Assembly (NCBI GenBank): GCA_004335835.1
Contig: RWJK01001937.1
Coordinates: 1-64,000, forward strand
DNA from: Scenedesmus sp. ARA3
Lineage: Eukaryota > Chlorophyta > Chlorophyceae > Sphaeropleales > Scenedesmaceae
DNA: 64,000 nucleotides
Reading direction: 5' to 3'
The notes under the pieces were generated by a model. It was not told where the DNA came from and searched no databases. It worked only from the letters and a program-made list of their open reading frames with translations. This document shows positions 22,912 to 32,922 of this stretch, piece by piece; position 1 is the first letter of the stretch, and every line of letters starts with the position of its first letter. Position numbers and translations under genes: made by a program.

Positions 22912-25026
22912 CTATCCCTACAGGTACCTCGCTGCCCGCAGCAACGACCCCCTGGCTGCTGACAAGGGCAGCATGGGCGGCAGCAAGGCCTTGGCAGCCA
23001 AGCTGCAGCCGGCCAGCCTGGCAGGCAACGTGCTGTACACTTCTCCGCTGAGTGCGCGCAGCATGTCGCTGAGTGGGCGCGGCAAGCTGGCTGACAAGGG
23101 CACTGTGTACACTACCAGGGTAAGGGGTTGTCCTGCTGGGTACAATTGGTGTTGTTGCGTGACGTCGATGTAAGTGTGAGTGTCAGTAGATGGTGCGGTG
23201 ACGCGACAGGGCTGCTCTGCATGCGGCAAGCAGCGCTGCTATGCCTCACAGCAGTATGTGTGAGGCTGCCAGCCTGGCAGGCAACGTGCTGTACGCTTCG
23301 CCTCAGTGCGCGCAGCCTGCCGCTGAGTGAACGCGGCAAGCTGGCTGACAAGGGCACTGTGTACACTACCAGGGTGGGCACCTTCTTTGGTTGCTGGTTG
23401 TATGTAAGGTTCAGCAGAAGTGGTTGCTTCTGCAGTGACTGGATATGGGTTTGAACTTCACCAAGCAGCGCTGCTTTGCCTCATAGCAATGTGTACCGAG
23501 GCTGCCAGCCTGGCAGGCAGCGTGCTGTACACCTCGCCGCTGAGTGCGCGCAGCATGTCGCTGAGTGGGCGCGGCAAGCTGGCTGACAAAGGCACTGTGT
23601 ACACCACGAGGGTGAGCGCTTGTCCTGCTGGCAGCGTGTCAGGTGTTTGGCGATGCAACTGTGATGTTGATGTAGTTGCGAGTGTCTGTATGGTTTTGCA
23701 GTTTGCATCAGGGTTTGCTGGAGGGCACTGAGTAGCCCTGCAGCGCTGCACAAGGAGAAGCTGTGAGGCTGCGTGCCTGGCATAACAACCACACATCGCT
23801 GTGAGGCCTCCTTTGCTGGCGTTTCTGACCTGCTGCTGCTGCGCCTCATACACAGGAGCTGCGAGGCTGTGTGCCTTCCCCTGAGGACACACAACACCTT
23901 CAAGGGTCCTGTGTGGGCCTTATCTCATCTGTTGCTGCCGCCGCTGCTGCTGCTGCTGCTTGCAGGACGGCTTTGAGGAGGCCATCAGCAGTGCTCACAT
24001 GAGCAGTGTCGCGAAAAGGCATGTTGTAACTCCTGCTGCTGCTGCTGCTGCTGCTTGCAGGAGGGCTTTGAGGAGGCCATCAGCAGCGTGCAGCGCAGCA
24101 CCGTGGACGAGATGGCCTCCTGGCGGGAGCCAGTGGAGGCAGCAGAGGCAGTGACAGAGGCAGTGCAGGAGCTGCGCAGCAGCGCAGTGGGCATTGTGGC
24201 TGCAGCACGCGCCAGCAGCTCCGGCGGCGGCTACCGCACTGCTGCTGCAGATGAGGATGCAGATGCTGCTTTCAGCGCTGCAGGCATCGTGGCTGCTGCG
24301 CGCGCTAGCTCTGGCGGCGGCTGGCGCCGTGTGTCTGCTGCTGACGCTGAGAGTGACACGGCCGCTGCTGCAACAGCAGCAGACGCCGCACCCATCAGCG
24401 AGAATGCAGCAGGAGACGATGCTGATGATGATGCAGCAGTGGCAGAGGAGGATCCAGTGCCGATGACGCCTGCTGCTGCCATCAGGGACGTCACATTTGT
24501 GACGCCTCGTAGCTCATTCAGCGGCGGGGACCAGGGGCCCGGTCAGCGCAGGAGGGTTGCCAGGTGGGCTAGGGACAGCGCCACTGGCCTTGGCGGTGCT
24601 GCTGCTGCAGCAGCAGCAGCAGCAGCAGCAGGGTCTCCTGCTTTGACCGCTGGCATCAGCCCCGCTGCTGCTGCTGCTGCTATTGCCACGCCGCTGCCAA
24701 GCAGCGCAGGTGGTGGCAGGCGTGTGAGTGACAGCATTGCTGATGTGGCTGTGCCTGGTGACGCCTGCAGCAGTGCCAGTAAGGGCCGTGCTGGCTCACT
24801 AAGCGCCTCAGTGCAGCGCTGGCAGGACAAGCAGCAGCAGCAGCCGCTGTTTGAGAAGACTCCCACGCCTGCCCGCAATGCTGTCGCTGGCATCGAGGCG
24901 CGTATCCTGGCGAAGATTGCTGCGGTGTGCTCGCCTGCGGTCGGGCGCCGCTCAGTGGCAGTCAGCAGTGCTGGCGGTGCAACTGAGGATGTGCCGCATG
25001 GCGGCAAGCCTGCGTGGAAAGAGTGA
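14784..25026 (+). CDS. HMMR/RHAMM-like giant coiled-coil protein
   Basis: Fifteen exons, all in phase, giving about 1,776 residues: 14784-14844, 14966-15061, 15340-15494, 15727-15831, 16009-16077, 16291-16476, 16722-19169, 19516-19581, 19821-20042, 20258-20422, 20607-20864, 21372-21556, 22218-22370, 22924-23119, 24061-25026. The N-terminus (PRFRPQKEVLPGPGEYDP, then GFLGDQRFRSQ) resembles the start of animal HMMR. Residues from about 100 to 1340 are almost unbroken Ala/Gln/Glu-rich coiled coil with internal repeats of the QQQLADAQAELQQQ type. Residues 1339-1389 carry LGHSNPRQKIQYHLKLKQE, the C-terminal HMMR motif shared with some kinesins. The last 320 residues are low-complexity Ala/Ser. A microtubule or spindle/basal-body role is inferred from the family. 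Introns 11-14 are full of exon-edge echoes. Confidence 0.8.
21133..21371 (+). repeat. Two echoes of HMMR-like exon 12 5' edge
   Basis: GCTGTGAGCAGCCTGCGCAG occurs after a CAG at 21133, 21252 and finally at 21372, the true exon. The steps, 119 and 120 bp, include the intervening intron sequence, so whole acceptor-plus-exon units were duplicated recently. Confidence 0.95.
21627..21904 (+). repeat. Two echoes of HMMR-like exon 12 3' edge
   Basis: A short copy (about 28 bp, ending TTTCAA then GTAGGT at 21654) and a long copy (about 96 bp, ending GACCTGAA then GTGGGT at 21904) repeat the end of exon 12 and its donor (21556). Spacing is 98 and then 250 bp. The long copy is still an open frame encoding LALEMGRLQEDNAVLAERLE. 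Confidence 0.9.
22465..22512 (+). repeat. Echo of HMMR-like exon 13 3' edge with donor
   Basis: About 48 bp matching the end of exon 13 (CGCTTCCACCTGCAGCAGTG coding), again followed by GTGCGGCG, 142 bp after the true donor. Confidence 0.9.
22774..22837 (+). repeat. Echo of HMMR-like exon 14 5' edge
   Basis: About 64 bp after CAGCAG repeat the start of exon 14 (LAARSNDPLAADKGSM coding), 150 bp ahead of the true acceptor at 22923. Intron 13 thus carries echoes at both of its ends. Confidence 0.9.
23267..23611 (+). repeat. Two echoes of HMMR-like exon 14 3' edge with donors
   Basis: About 107-bp copies of the end of exon 14 (ASLAGNVLYTSPLSARSMSL coding) end at 23373 and 23611, each followed by a GTGGGC or GTGAGC donor. 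Spacing from the true donor is 254 and then 238 bp. The second copy is almost unchanged at protein level. Confidence 0.92.
23966..24000 (+). repeat. Echo of HMMR-like exon 15 5' edge
   Basis: A CTG run plus TTGCAG, then about 30 bases matching the start of exon 15 (GFEEAISS coding), 95 bp before the true exon, which is itself preceded by a CTG run. Confidence 0.9.
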
Positions 25027-25804
25027 GCTGTGCACACATACATGACCATGTTCTTACACAGCATAAAGCCATTCACGCTCGTGCCTGGAAGTTTGGTAGC
25101 ATAGCATTGATGGTACATGTGATCGTGGGTTGCTGCTATTGTACTGCTACTACAGAACAAGAACCTGAAGTTGAGGCAGCTGGAGACGTTGGCCAACCCT
25201 TTGTGGACACCCGCATCGTGTGCAAATGGAGTGGGCCGCCAGCAGTACAGAATTACGTGTCTGGCTTGCGCGCTGATTCGCATGCAGGGTCTGGCCCCTC
25301 AAATGTTGTGTGACAGCCACACTGTTAGGTGCAATGCGTGCTTTGGTTGTTCAGCTGTAGATGTGCCCAACCTGCTGGGTCGGGCCGTGATCCTTCTCTT
25401 GCAAAAAACTGTGATGTACGCATGTATCGGCTTCAAGCAGCATTGTCTGGGCCGCGATTGTACGCTCTGGTTGTTTGCATGGCTAGGGCTTGAGTGACAC
25501 CCAATGAGAAGCACCCTACCTGGTGCCTCTGGTGACATCTGTGCGTTGCTGTCGCTGGCTGGCATGTGGGAGTTGATCCACGGTCATCTGTAAAGCTACT
25601 CATGTTCTTCACATCTGTGCTTGAAGCAGGCTCCTGGCTTGCATCGAGAGATTCTGTCACTGCAGAGTTCAAACCCTGCCACACGACCACCTGCCAGCTG
25701 CGCTGCAAGCAAAGCCCGACTGACGTAACGCGATCGATCTGGAGTGCACAGCATCAACTTCTGTCTGAGGTCGCGCACTGACGTGTCGCACATGTAGTGG
25801 CAGC
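25027..25804. other. Intergenic region between HMMR-like and PQQ-like genes
   Basis: 778 bp with no supported gene. It holds the 3' UTR of one gene and the promoter of the next. Confidence 0.5.
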
Positions 25805-28800
25805 ATGCTGATTCGGCTCTGCTTTCTTCTGGCAGCTCTGGTAGTGGGCAGTGTTGCGTTACCTCAGCCATGCGGAAAGCGAGATACGCTGTGCTGGCAG
25901 TTGCAGCTGCCGGACGATCAGTGCTCTAGCCCTGCTGCTCACCCCTGCTACAACATATACGCACTCAACCAGAGCAATGGCCAGTTGAACTGGTATGCTT
26001 ACACCACCAGCTCCAGTGGTATCAAGGGCATGTCAGTGGTGAGCAGCAGCACGGCGGTGTGGCCATCAGCAGCGACTGGCGGCAAGGGACAGCATGCACA
26101 ACACAGCAGCAGCAGCAGCAGTGGCAGCAGCAGCATGTGTAAATAATCTGCCACCACAGAAACAGCTGTATCTTGGTGTTGCTTCGCTCCTTTCATCTGG
26201 GCTGCCTTTGAGAGCAGCTGTGCCGCTTGGACACGCCCATAAGGCCGGCAAGCAGCGGCAGCGACACCAGCTGTGTTACGCAGTGCTTCCTTCGCTGCTG
26301 CGGCTTCCATGCTGCCTCTGCTGCTGCTACTTCTGCAAATCATCTGTATCTGACATTGTGATATCTTGTGCAGGGCCGGCGTGATGTGTACTACACCACC
26401 TGGTCAGGCCCTGGCCTCTACACAGTTAACGCAGGCACAGGCCATGTGCGCTGGCAGTTCCCCCTGGACAACTGGTTCAGGTACTGGGAAGACCTCACAA
26501 ACAGAGGCTGTCTGAGGAAGCTGAGCTCCATTGCAGCTGCGTATTCCTCCAGGAAACTGTTGCGGTGTGGCTGCGCTAACACGCCGATGTAACCCCTTTT
26601 CTCAAATTTTTTCTCCTGCAGGTACTGGGTGAAGGACATCGACCTGCCGGCCTCCGCAAGCTTTTCATACGCAGAAGAGGTGCGTACAGGAATGATTCTA
26701 AAAGGATTACAGTTTGTTCCAGGACTGTCAGCTGCATAGCTGTAATGGAGGTTGGTCTGTAGCATTGACGGGGTGGGAGGCCTGCTGTAATGACAGTTGT
26801 AGGGATGCCACAAGTTATGGCCCATAACACACCTATGAAGCGTACCCTGTGCGGCATCCAATGAAGAAACGCAGGCCACCCAAGTCAATTTGACCACACA
26901 GCACACTCACAGCACACAGCACACTCACAGCACACAGCACACTCACTAGAGCGCATGCAGCGCTGCCTTTACCTCCCTGCGCTGTACCCTTGCTCTCTCC
27001 TGCAGGTCAAAGACCTGGTGTATGTGACTGCCCTAGGCCCAATCTACGTGTGTATAACATGTGAAAATGCACCTTCATACTCACCGGCTCACACAATACA
27101 CTCGAGCTCTCTGCGCTGCTCTTCATTTAGGTCAAAGATCTGGTGTATGTGACCGCACCAGGCCCACCCAGCCGTGTGTTTAACCTGTGCAACTGCAACT
27201 CAAACGCACCAGCTAACGCGATTCAGCCGTGCTCTCTGCGCTGTTGCCTCCTGCAGGTCAAAGATCTGGTGTATGTGACTGCACCAGGCCTCTCTAGCCG
27301 TGTGTATTTCCTTGGAACCATGCCACCCAAACCCACCTGCTCACACACTACTGCCAAGCTCTCTGCGCTGTTGCCTCCTGCAGGTCAAAGACCTGGTGTA
27401 TGTCACCGCACCCGGCCCTCCCAGCCGTATGTACGGCCTGAAAGCCAAGTCAGGCTCCCGCCGATGGGAATTCAAAAGCCCAGTGGCCTCTGCAGCATTA
27501 GCAGACCTTGCAGGACCAGCCTACAGCAGCAGCAGAGCCCGCACGCGCACGCTGTTCCTTGCATATAACGCACCAGGGCCAGCAACCGGGCCTGGAGGGG
27601 CCAGCAACAGCAGCAGCTGGCTGCAGGCGCTTGACATTGACTGCGGTGCTGCGCTGTGGCGCTCCGAGCCGCTGCAGCAGATGCAGTTGCAGCAGCTGGA
27701 TCTGCACCGCGAGACGCTTGTGGCGATGCCTGCAGCAGCAGATGCGCTGTATGGGTTCAACTACAGTGATGGGGAGCTGATGTGGAGCAGGCAGCGGCAG
27801 TTTTGCAGCACACCGAGCCCTATTGCTGAGTCATATGGAGGGCAGCTTGTGCTAGCAAGCAGTTGCAGCGGGCCTTTTGACCTGGCTGTGATGGGTGCAG
27901 AAACTGGTACGTTGTATTGGGATGGGTGGCAGGTGCCGAGTGATGCAGTGCCGACTGGCAACTGCACGTACGTGTCGGTGAAAGACAGCAACATTGTGTT
28001 TGGCTGCAGCTGCAGCATCCATGGCAAGGGCAAGCACAGCAGCAGCAGCAGCAGAGGATCTAAGCAGCACGAGCAGAAGCATCCCAGCAGCGATCTCCAT
28101 GCAGCGGCAGTCCCTGGCATCTGCATGTACTCCGTCAGCATGCGTAGCGGCAAGCTGCACTGGGTGTTGCCGGTTCCGGGTGAAGCCCGTTTTCCTGCAA
28201 GCTCGCAGCAGTGGGGCATGCGCGCACTGCAGCATGAGGGGCTGGCAATTTTCCTAGCAGAAGACCGAGTGTATGCAGTAGATGCCTACTGGGGCAACCT
28301 CAGCTGGTCTCTAAAGCTGGAGATAGGCGATACGATACAGCCGTGGCAGCAGCCGGCGCTTGAGGTGTTGAGCGGGACGCTGCTGCTGACTGCGCTTCGG
28401 CCGAGCAGCAACAAGACGGCAGTTGCTGCGATCTCGCTGACTCAGGGGAAGCTGATCTGGCGGCGGACAGTCAATGGCAGTGCACAGCAGCCGGCTGGGC
28501 CCTCAGAGGGGCCTCAGCAGCTGTGGCTGTATGGCGGGCATGTGTATGTGGAGGCATGTAAGGGCACCACGTGCTGCTTGCGCGCTTTCAATGTGAGCAG
28601 CGGCAAGCGGCGCTGGGGCGTGTGCCTGGATGCGCAGCGCGGAGAGGACGCGACACACCCACACGCGCAGTTTGCGGTGAGAGAGAGAAAGAGAGAGCAG
28701 GATGGGATGTCTGCCTAGTTGCTGCCTGGCCTGCCTGTCTGCCTGCCTGTGCAACTGCATACGCTAGACAGCAGGCATGCGTGGCTTGCAATTGCCTCAC

Positions 28801-29654
28801 AGTGCGCTGGCACTTGCAGTCAGGCTGTGCTGCCAAAATATCAATGCGTTGGGTGTGTAGCCAACTCAGCTGCAACATCATGTGGGACCTCCTCTCACCT
28901 CGTTTTCAATGCAGCTCCTGAACCTGACTACTGTTCTCGCACTGCCTCGCCACTTACTGCCCTCCACGCCACTTCCTGCCCTCTGAACCTCTACAGATCT
29001 GGGTCATCACGCTGGTGACAGTCGCTTCTAAACTATCTGCTAACTACACGTGCCTGCTGTTGCTCCCGCTCACCGTGTTTTGTGCAGATCTGGGTCATCA
29101 CGCTGGTGACTGTGGCCTCCATCGCCCTGCTGATTGTGGGAGCAGCGCTGCTGTACGTGCACCGCTGGAGCGAGGAAAGAAAGATCTTAGAGGGAGATGA
29201 TGACGGCAGCAGCCCCCGCCACACCTACAGGCCCCTGCCTGACAGGGGTGACGGCTCTGACAGTGAAGGAGAAGGCACAGCGGAGCGGTTCAGGGCGAGG
29301 AATAGTGGTGGTGTTGCTGCGGCAGCAGCAGCTGGCAGGAGTGGCAGTGGGTTTGCTGTGACGCCTTTTGCGCAGCCTTTGGCAGCAGCTGGCTTGCAGC
29401 AGGATCAGCAGCAGCAGCAGCAGCAGCTGTATCCGGGGTTGGGGAGGGTAGGGGGTCCGGCTGCAGGTGGGCAGTCTGGGCGGTTTGTGGGGCAGCGGGG
29501 GATTGGGGAGGTTGCAGCAACAGCAGCAGCAGATGTGCAGGCGATTGGGCAGCACCAGGAAGCTGTGTGGGTGCAGGAGCGGGGGGCAATCAGTGGCATG
29601 GCGCGGGCGCGTGTGCCTGCTGACGATGAACCTAACCAGCCAGACAGTGGATGA
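25805..29654 (+). CDS. Secretory-pathway membrane protein with PQQ-like beta-propeller repeats
   Basis: Five exons in phase: 25805-26038, 26374-26480, 26622-26679, 27384-28676, 29088-29654; 752 residues. The N-terminus is a clear signal peptide (MLIRLCFLLAALVVGSVALP). The luminal part has repeated PQQ/BamB-like blades: NIYALNQSNGQLNW, LYTVNAGTGHVRWQFPL, MYGLKAKSGSRRWEF, LYGFNYSDGELMWSRQ, YSVSMRSGKLHWVLPV, VYAVDAYWGNLSWSL, AISLTQGKLIWRRT and RAFNVSSGKRRWGVCL. Exon 5 opens with a membrane helix (residues ~565-588, IWVITLVTVASIALLIVGAA), followed by a basic, then Gly/Gln-rich cytosolic tail. Many N-x-S/T sites suit a luminal propeller. No enzyme motif is visible; a receptor or assembly role is possible but unproven. 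Exons 4 and 5 have upstream echoes. Confidence 0.8.
26896..26948 (+). repeat. 18-bp tandem repeat in PQQ-like intron 3
   Basis: About three copies of CACACAGCACACTCACAG. Confidence 0.9.
27006..27383 (+). repeat. Three echoes of PQQ-like exon 4 5' edge
   Basis: GTCAAAGA(C/T)CTGGTGTATG begins after an AG at 27006, 27131 and 27257, then at the true exon 27384. Steps are 125, 126 and 127 bp. Matches run 35-55 bases into the exon (VKDLVYVTAPG coding) before leaving it. No donors follow. Confidence 0.95.
28997..29030 (+). repeat. Echo of PQQ-like exon 5 5' edge
   Basis: After CTACAG, ATCTGGGTCATCACGCTGGT repeats the beginning of the membrane-helix exon 91 bp before its true start at 29088. Confidence 0.93.
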
Positions 29655-30853
29655 TGGATTGGCAACGTACCAGTAGTAGTTGGTTGAGCTGCGAGTTGAG
29701 CTGCACAGATGCTGACACTGACTGCAGTTGTGTGTGGGCGTGTGTTTATGTGGGCGTCGTCTCAACACTGCGCGGCTGCCAACACGGTTTTGTTCCACAT
29801 ACAGCCATCGCACAGCATCGTCTTTGTCTTCATGCACAGTTGAACCCAGGTTGACAGGTGGAATGCATTGTGTTGTAAGCTGTCATATCACGGCAAGTGC
29901 GTAAACTGCGGTTTAAAGTGGCTCGACTTTGCAAAGGTTGTGGTGCTTTGTGGCCAGAAAGCGCAACTGCTGCAGCGGCTGCACTGTGCGGCGGCTGCAC
30001 TGTCGTCGTGCAGTGGCATCATGCCACTTGCATTACATACATTGCTACTTACATTGCATGATGCAATGACCTTGAGCAAATTGTGCAACAAGGTGGTCTT
30101 GTCACTGCTCCAGGTCTGTGACTTGATACTGTAGGCTGCTAAGCTGTAGAACTGGCATACACATGCCGTTATTGTGCTTGAGCAGAGAGTGTTACCTTGC
30201 AACTCTTCAAACCTGTGTGACTGCAGCTATCCTTGCTGTTAGTGGTTGAAGTCCCACCTCCCTTCCCATGATGTGTCCCACCTTGCTTTCCAGCAGCCTG
30301 CAGCCTGCTGAGCACTGCTGTGATGCAGCATGTTGTTGAAAAGCCTGTCGTTCTGGTGACCTCAAAATGCAGGATGCTGTTGCTGCTGCTCACGGGTGGA
30401 ACATCTACGTTCATCAGGTGATGGCTTGATGGGTAACATGATGATGATCAGGTGCCGCACCAGCGGCTGGCTAAGGGATCTAAGGTGCCAGGTCAGCAGC
30501 TCTCGTGCGGCAAGCGTCGTGGCTTCGTAGCTCTGAGAGTTTTTGGGACGTTTTTGTAGTTCAACAACATGTCGCATGCACAACACGCATTAGTACCTGC
30601 ACGCTACACAACAACAAAAACCCTGGTGACGAGGTTGTCAGCAGTAGTCAGCATGAGTGTAAGGCAACAGATCAGCTGCGGCACACTTCAAGTCTTCATG
30701 TTGCTGTTCTGGATCGTTTGACGTAAACAATAGCTGAGCAACACAGCTTTAAAAACGCCAGCAGGCTCTGTTGTGACTGTTTGAGCTGAACGCAGCATCA
30801 TACCACCATCAAACAAACTATAAGGCTGTAATATATTGCTTTTGGACTGCAAG
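29655..30853. other. Intergenic region, no gene seen
   Basis: About 1.2 kb. Short open frames only, none with a family motif or matching splice phases. Confidence 0.45.
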
Positions 30854-32304
30854 ATGCAGAGCCTGGCCGCACAATCACGCTGCCGAAGCGTAGCAGCAGC
30901 ATGCCGGGAACGCAGCTATAGCAGCATACGGCCTGCAGGGTCTCGATTTCTTATCAATAGGCGTTTTACGCTGCGTTCGGTGCTGATGCGAGCCGGGTGC
31001 GTATGCCAGCAGCCTACTGGTGGGCTGCTGGAACGACCAACCTTGTTGGGTTGACCTCGCTGCTGTTTCTGTTTTTTTAGTATTACTGCCTGCTCGCTGC
31101 TGGGGGCAGGAAACTGAATCAATTTATGGTCCCCCTAGTTGGCTGCAGCAGCCAGGTTAGCTTTGCTGTGCTGCCTGCCTGGTGCGTTGTTAACAACCCT
31201 GCATGTGTGGCATCGCCGTCCTCTGTGCATTACTGCCTGCCTGCTTACAGTACCCGCCAACCGTGATCCCAACATCAGCTTTTGCTCGAATCCATCTGAT
31301 AATCACATTTGCTTGCTTTCCTGCAGCTCAAACAAGCAAGGTAAGGACCCTGCGCTTGAGGAAAGCGACTTTGACAGGGAGACTGCCCGGCTGGCAGTGC
31401 GCATGCTGACTGCGCGCGCAGCTGGCATGGTGCTGCAAAACGTTGCCGAGGTGGATGACTTCAAGGCTGCCTGGCTGCAGGAACACTTCAAGCAGGTGGG
31501 GCAGCGCAACAAGGTTGATGTGCAGTTGCTGATCAGGGCAGTCCAGGGCAGATCACAGTGTGCGTGCGCAGCAGCTGCTCAACAACATACAGAGGTGGCG
31601 CTACCCTTGGGGCGCACGCTCTGACGTCTGCGCTGCCGGTGTGATTCAGATCAGATCCATCACAGCAAGCACAAGAGCAGCCTCAGGATCGCACACAGCC
31701 TGCCGCAGATCCTGCAGATCAGCCGATTGCAAGCGCTCCAACCTGCATCGGTCCATAGTAGGCTCCGCTGCCGCTGCTGCTGCTTCTATGAGGGTTCCGT
31801 CTGAAGAACAACCATGAGCTGTTGTCAGATCAGCAAACCTTCAACTAATGGTTTCCTTCTGTGTGTGGCTGTTGGCTTCATCTGCTGCAGAACCCTCCTA
31901 TTGAGGGCAACGAGTTCCTGGCTAACCTGCTTGAGGCCAAGCCCGTGTATGCCACAGACCCATACACCGGTGCAACGTACCACATCAACCCAGCAGCGAT
32001 CGCAAACGCAGGTGTGCATTTGGTACAGCAGCACCTCTAGCTTGATGTTATGCTGGTGGAGAGATGCACTGGCGTCTGCTATGGTGGCACTTCCGCATTC
32101 TGTGAAGTTGCCGTCAGGTCATTGCTTAACCAAGATTGTTGGTACAGACATAGGACGCTTGGAACCTGATGTGGCTGATGCAGCCATGGCTGCATGTCGT
32201 GTTTTTTTTTTTGCAAACCCCACAACTAGCACCATAGCCTGATCCTGCTCTCTCCACTCCAGACCATGGTCGACAGATTGTACAGCCCTGATCTATTGAC
32301 CGCG

Positions 32305-32351
<47 letters not shown>

Positions 32352-32696
32352 AGTGCTGGTGACGCGTGAGGCGCTAGCCGCCAAGCTGAGCCGCAGCATC
32401 ACGCCAAAGGTGGCGGACGCCAACATTGCCATCATGCGCTCACACTTGGAGCGACACACGTGAGCCCAGCAGCAGCCCAGCTGCAGCCCAGGCATTGGAG
32501 TTGCAGGGCAGCACCGGGGTTGCAGCTGCTACAACAATATATACTTTGTGCCAGAGTATGACCACTGTGACTGCTGTCCTGGAAATGCGGTGCTGGTGTG
32601 TCACTGTTGCAATGCAGGCAATTACAGCAGCCGGTTCATCTCAAAGCATGTCCGGCTTGTGCTTCGTCAACCCAAGCAGATCTCACTGCTGTCACC

Positions 32697-32731
<35 letters not shown>

Positions 32732-32824
32732 AGGTATGTGTCTGGCAGCAATGATGACGTCAAGCCCAGCTTCAGGCAGTACCGCAAGCGCCCCCAGCAC
32801 CAGCAGCAGCGCCTGGCGCAGTGA
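30854..32824 (+). CDS. Unrecognised small protein, probably organelle-targeted, five exons
   Basis: Model: 30854-30996, 31327-31495, 31891-32011, 32354-32459, 32734-32824; phases agree and give 209 residues. The N-terminus (MQSLAAQSRCRSVAAACRER) is rich in Ala, Arg and Ser without acids, like a transit peptide. The mature part includes RLAVRMLTARAAGMVLQNV, AKPVYATDPYTGATYHINPA and VADANIAIMRSHLERHTYVS. I do not recognise the family. The exon 2 end is uncertain, because the frame stays open past the donor at 31496. Introns 3 and 4 both end in long (CTG)n runs ending in CAG. Confidence 0.55.
32307..32353 (+). repeat. (CTG)15 acceptor tract, intron 3 of the small unknown gene
   Basis: An uninterrupted CTG run whose last CTG-CAG is the splice acceptor used in the model. 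Read as protein it gives only poly-Ala, which is not supported by phase. Confidence 0.75.
32698..32733 (+). repeat. (CTG)11 acceptor tract, intron 4 of the small unknown gene
   Basis: Same arrangement as at 32307: the CTG run leads directly into CAG and exon 5. Confidence 0.75.
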
Positions 32825-32922
32825 GGGGAGCAGCCTGCAGCACAGCACCGGCAGCAGCAGCAGCGGCCGCAGCAGCACCGGCAGCAGCATTTGGCGCAGT
32901 GAGGCGGGCAGGCTGCAGCACT
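32812..32922 (+). repeat. Echo of the terminal exon end of the small unknown gene
   Basis: GGCGCAGTGAGG...GCTGCAGCAC at the stop codon is repeated about 80 bp later, with CAG triplets between. Confidence 0.6.
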
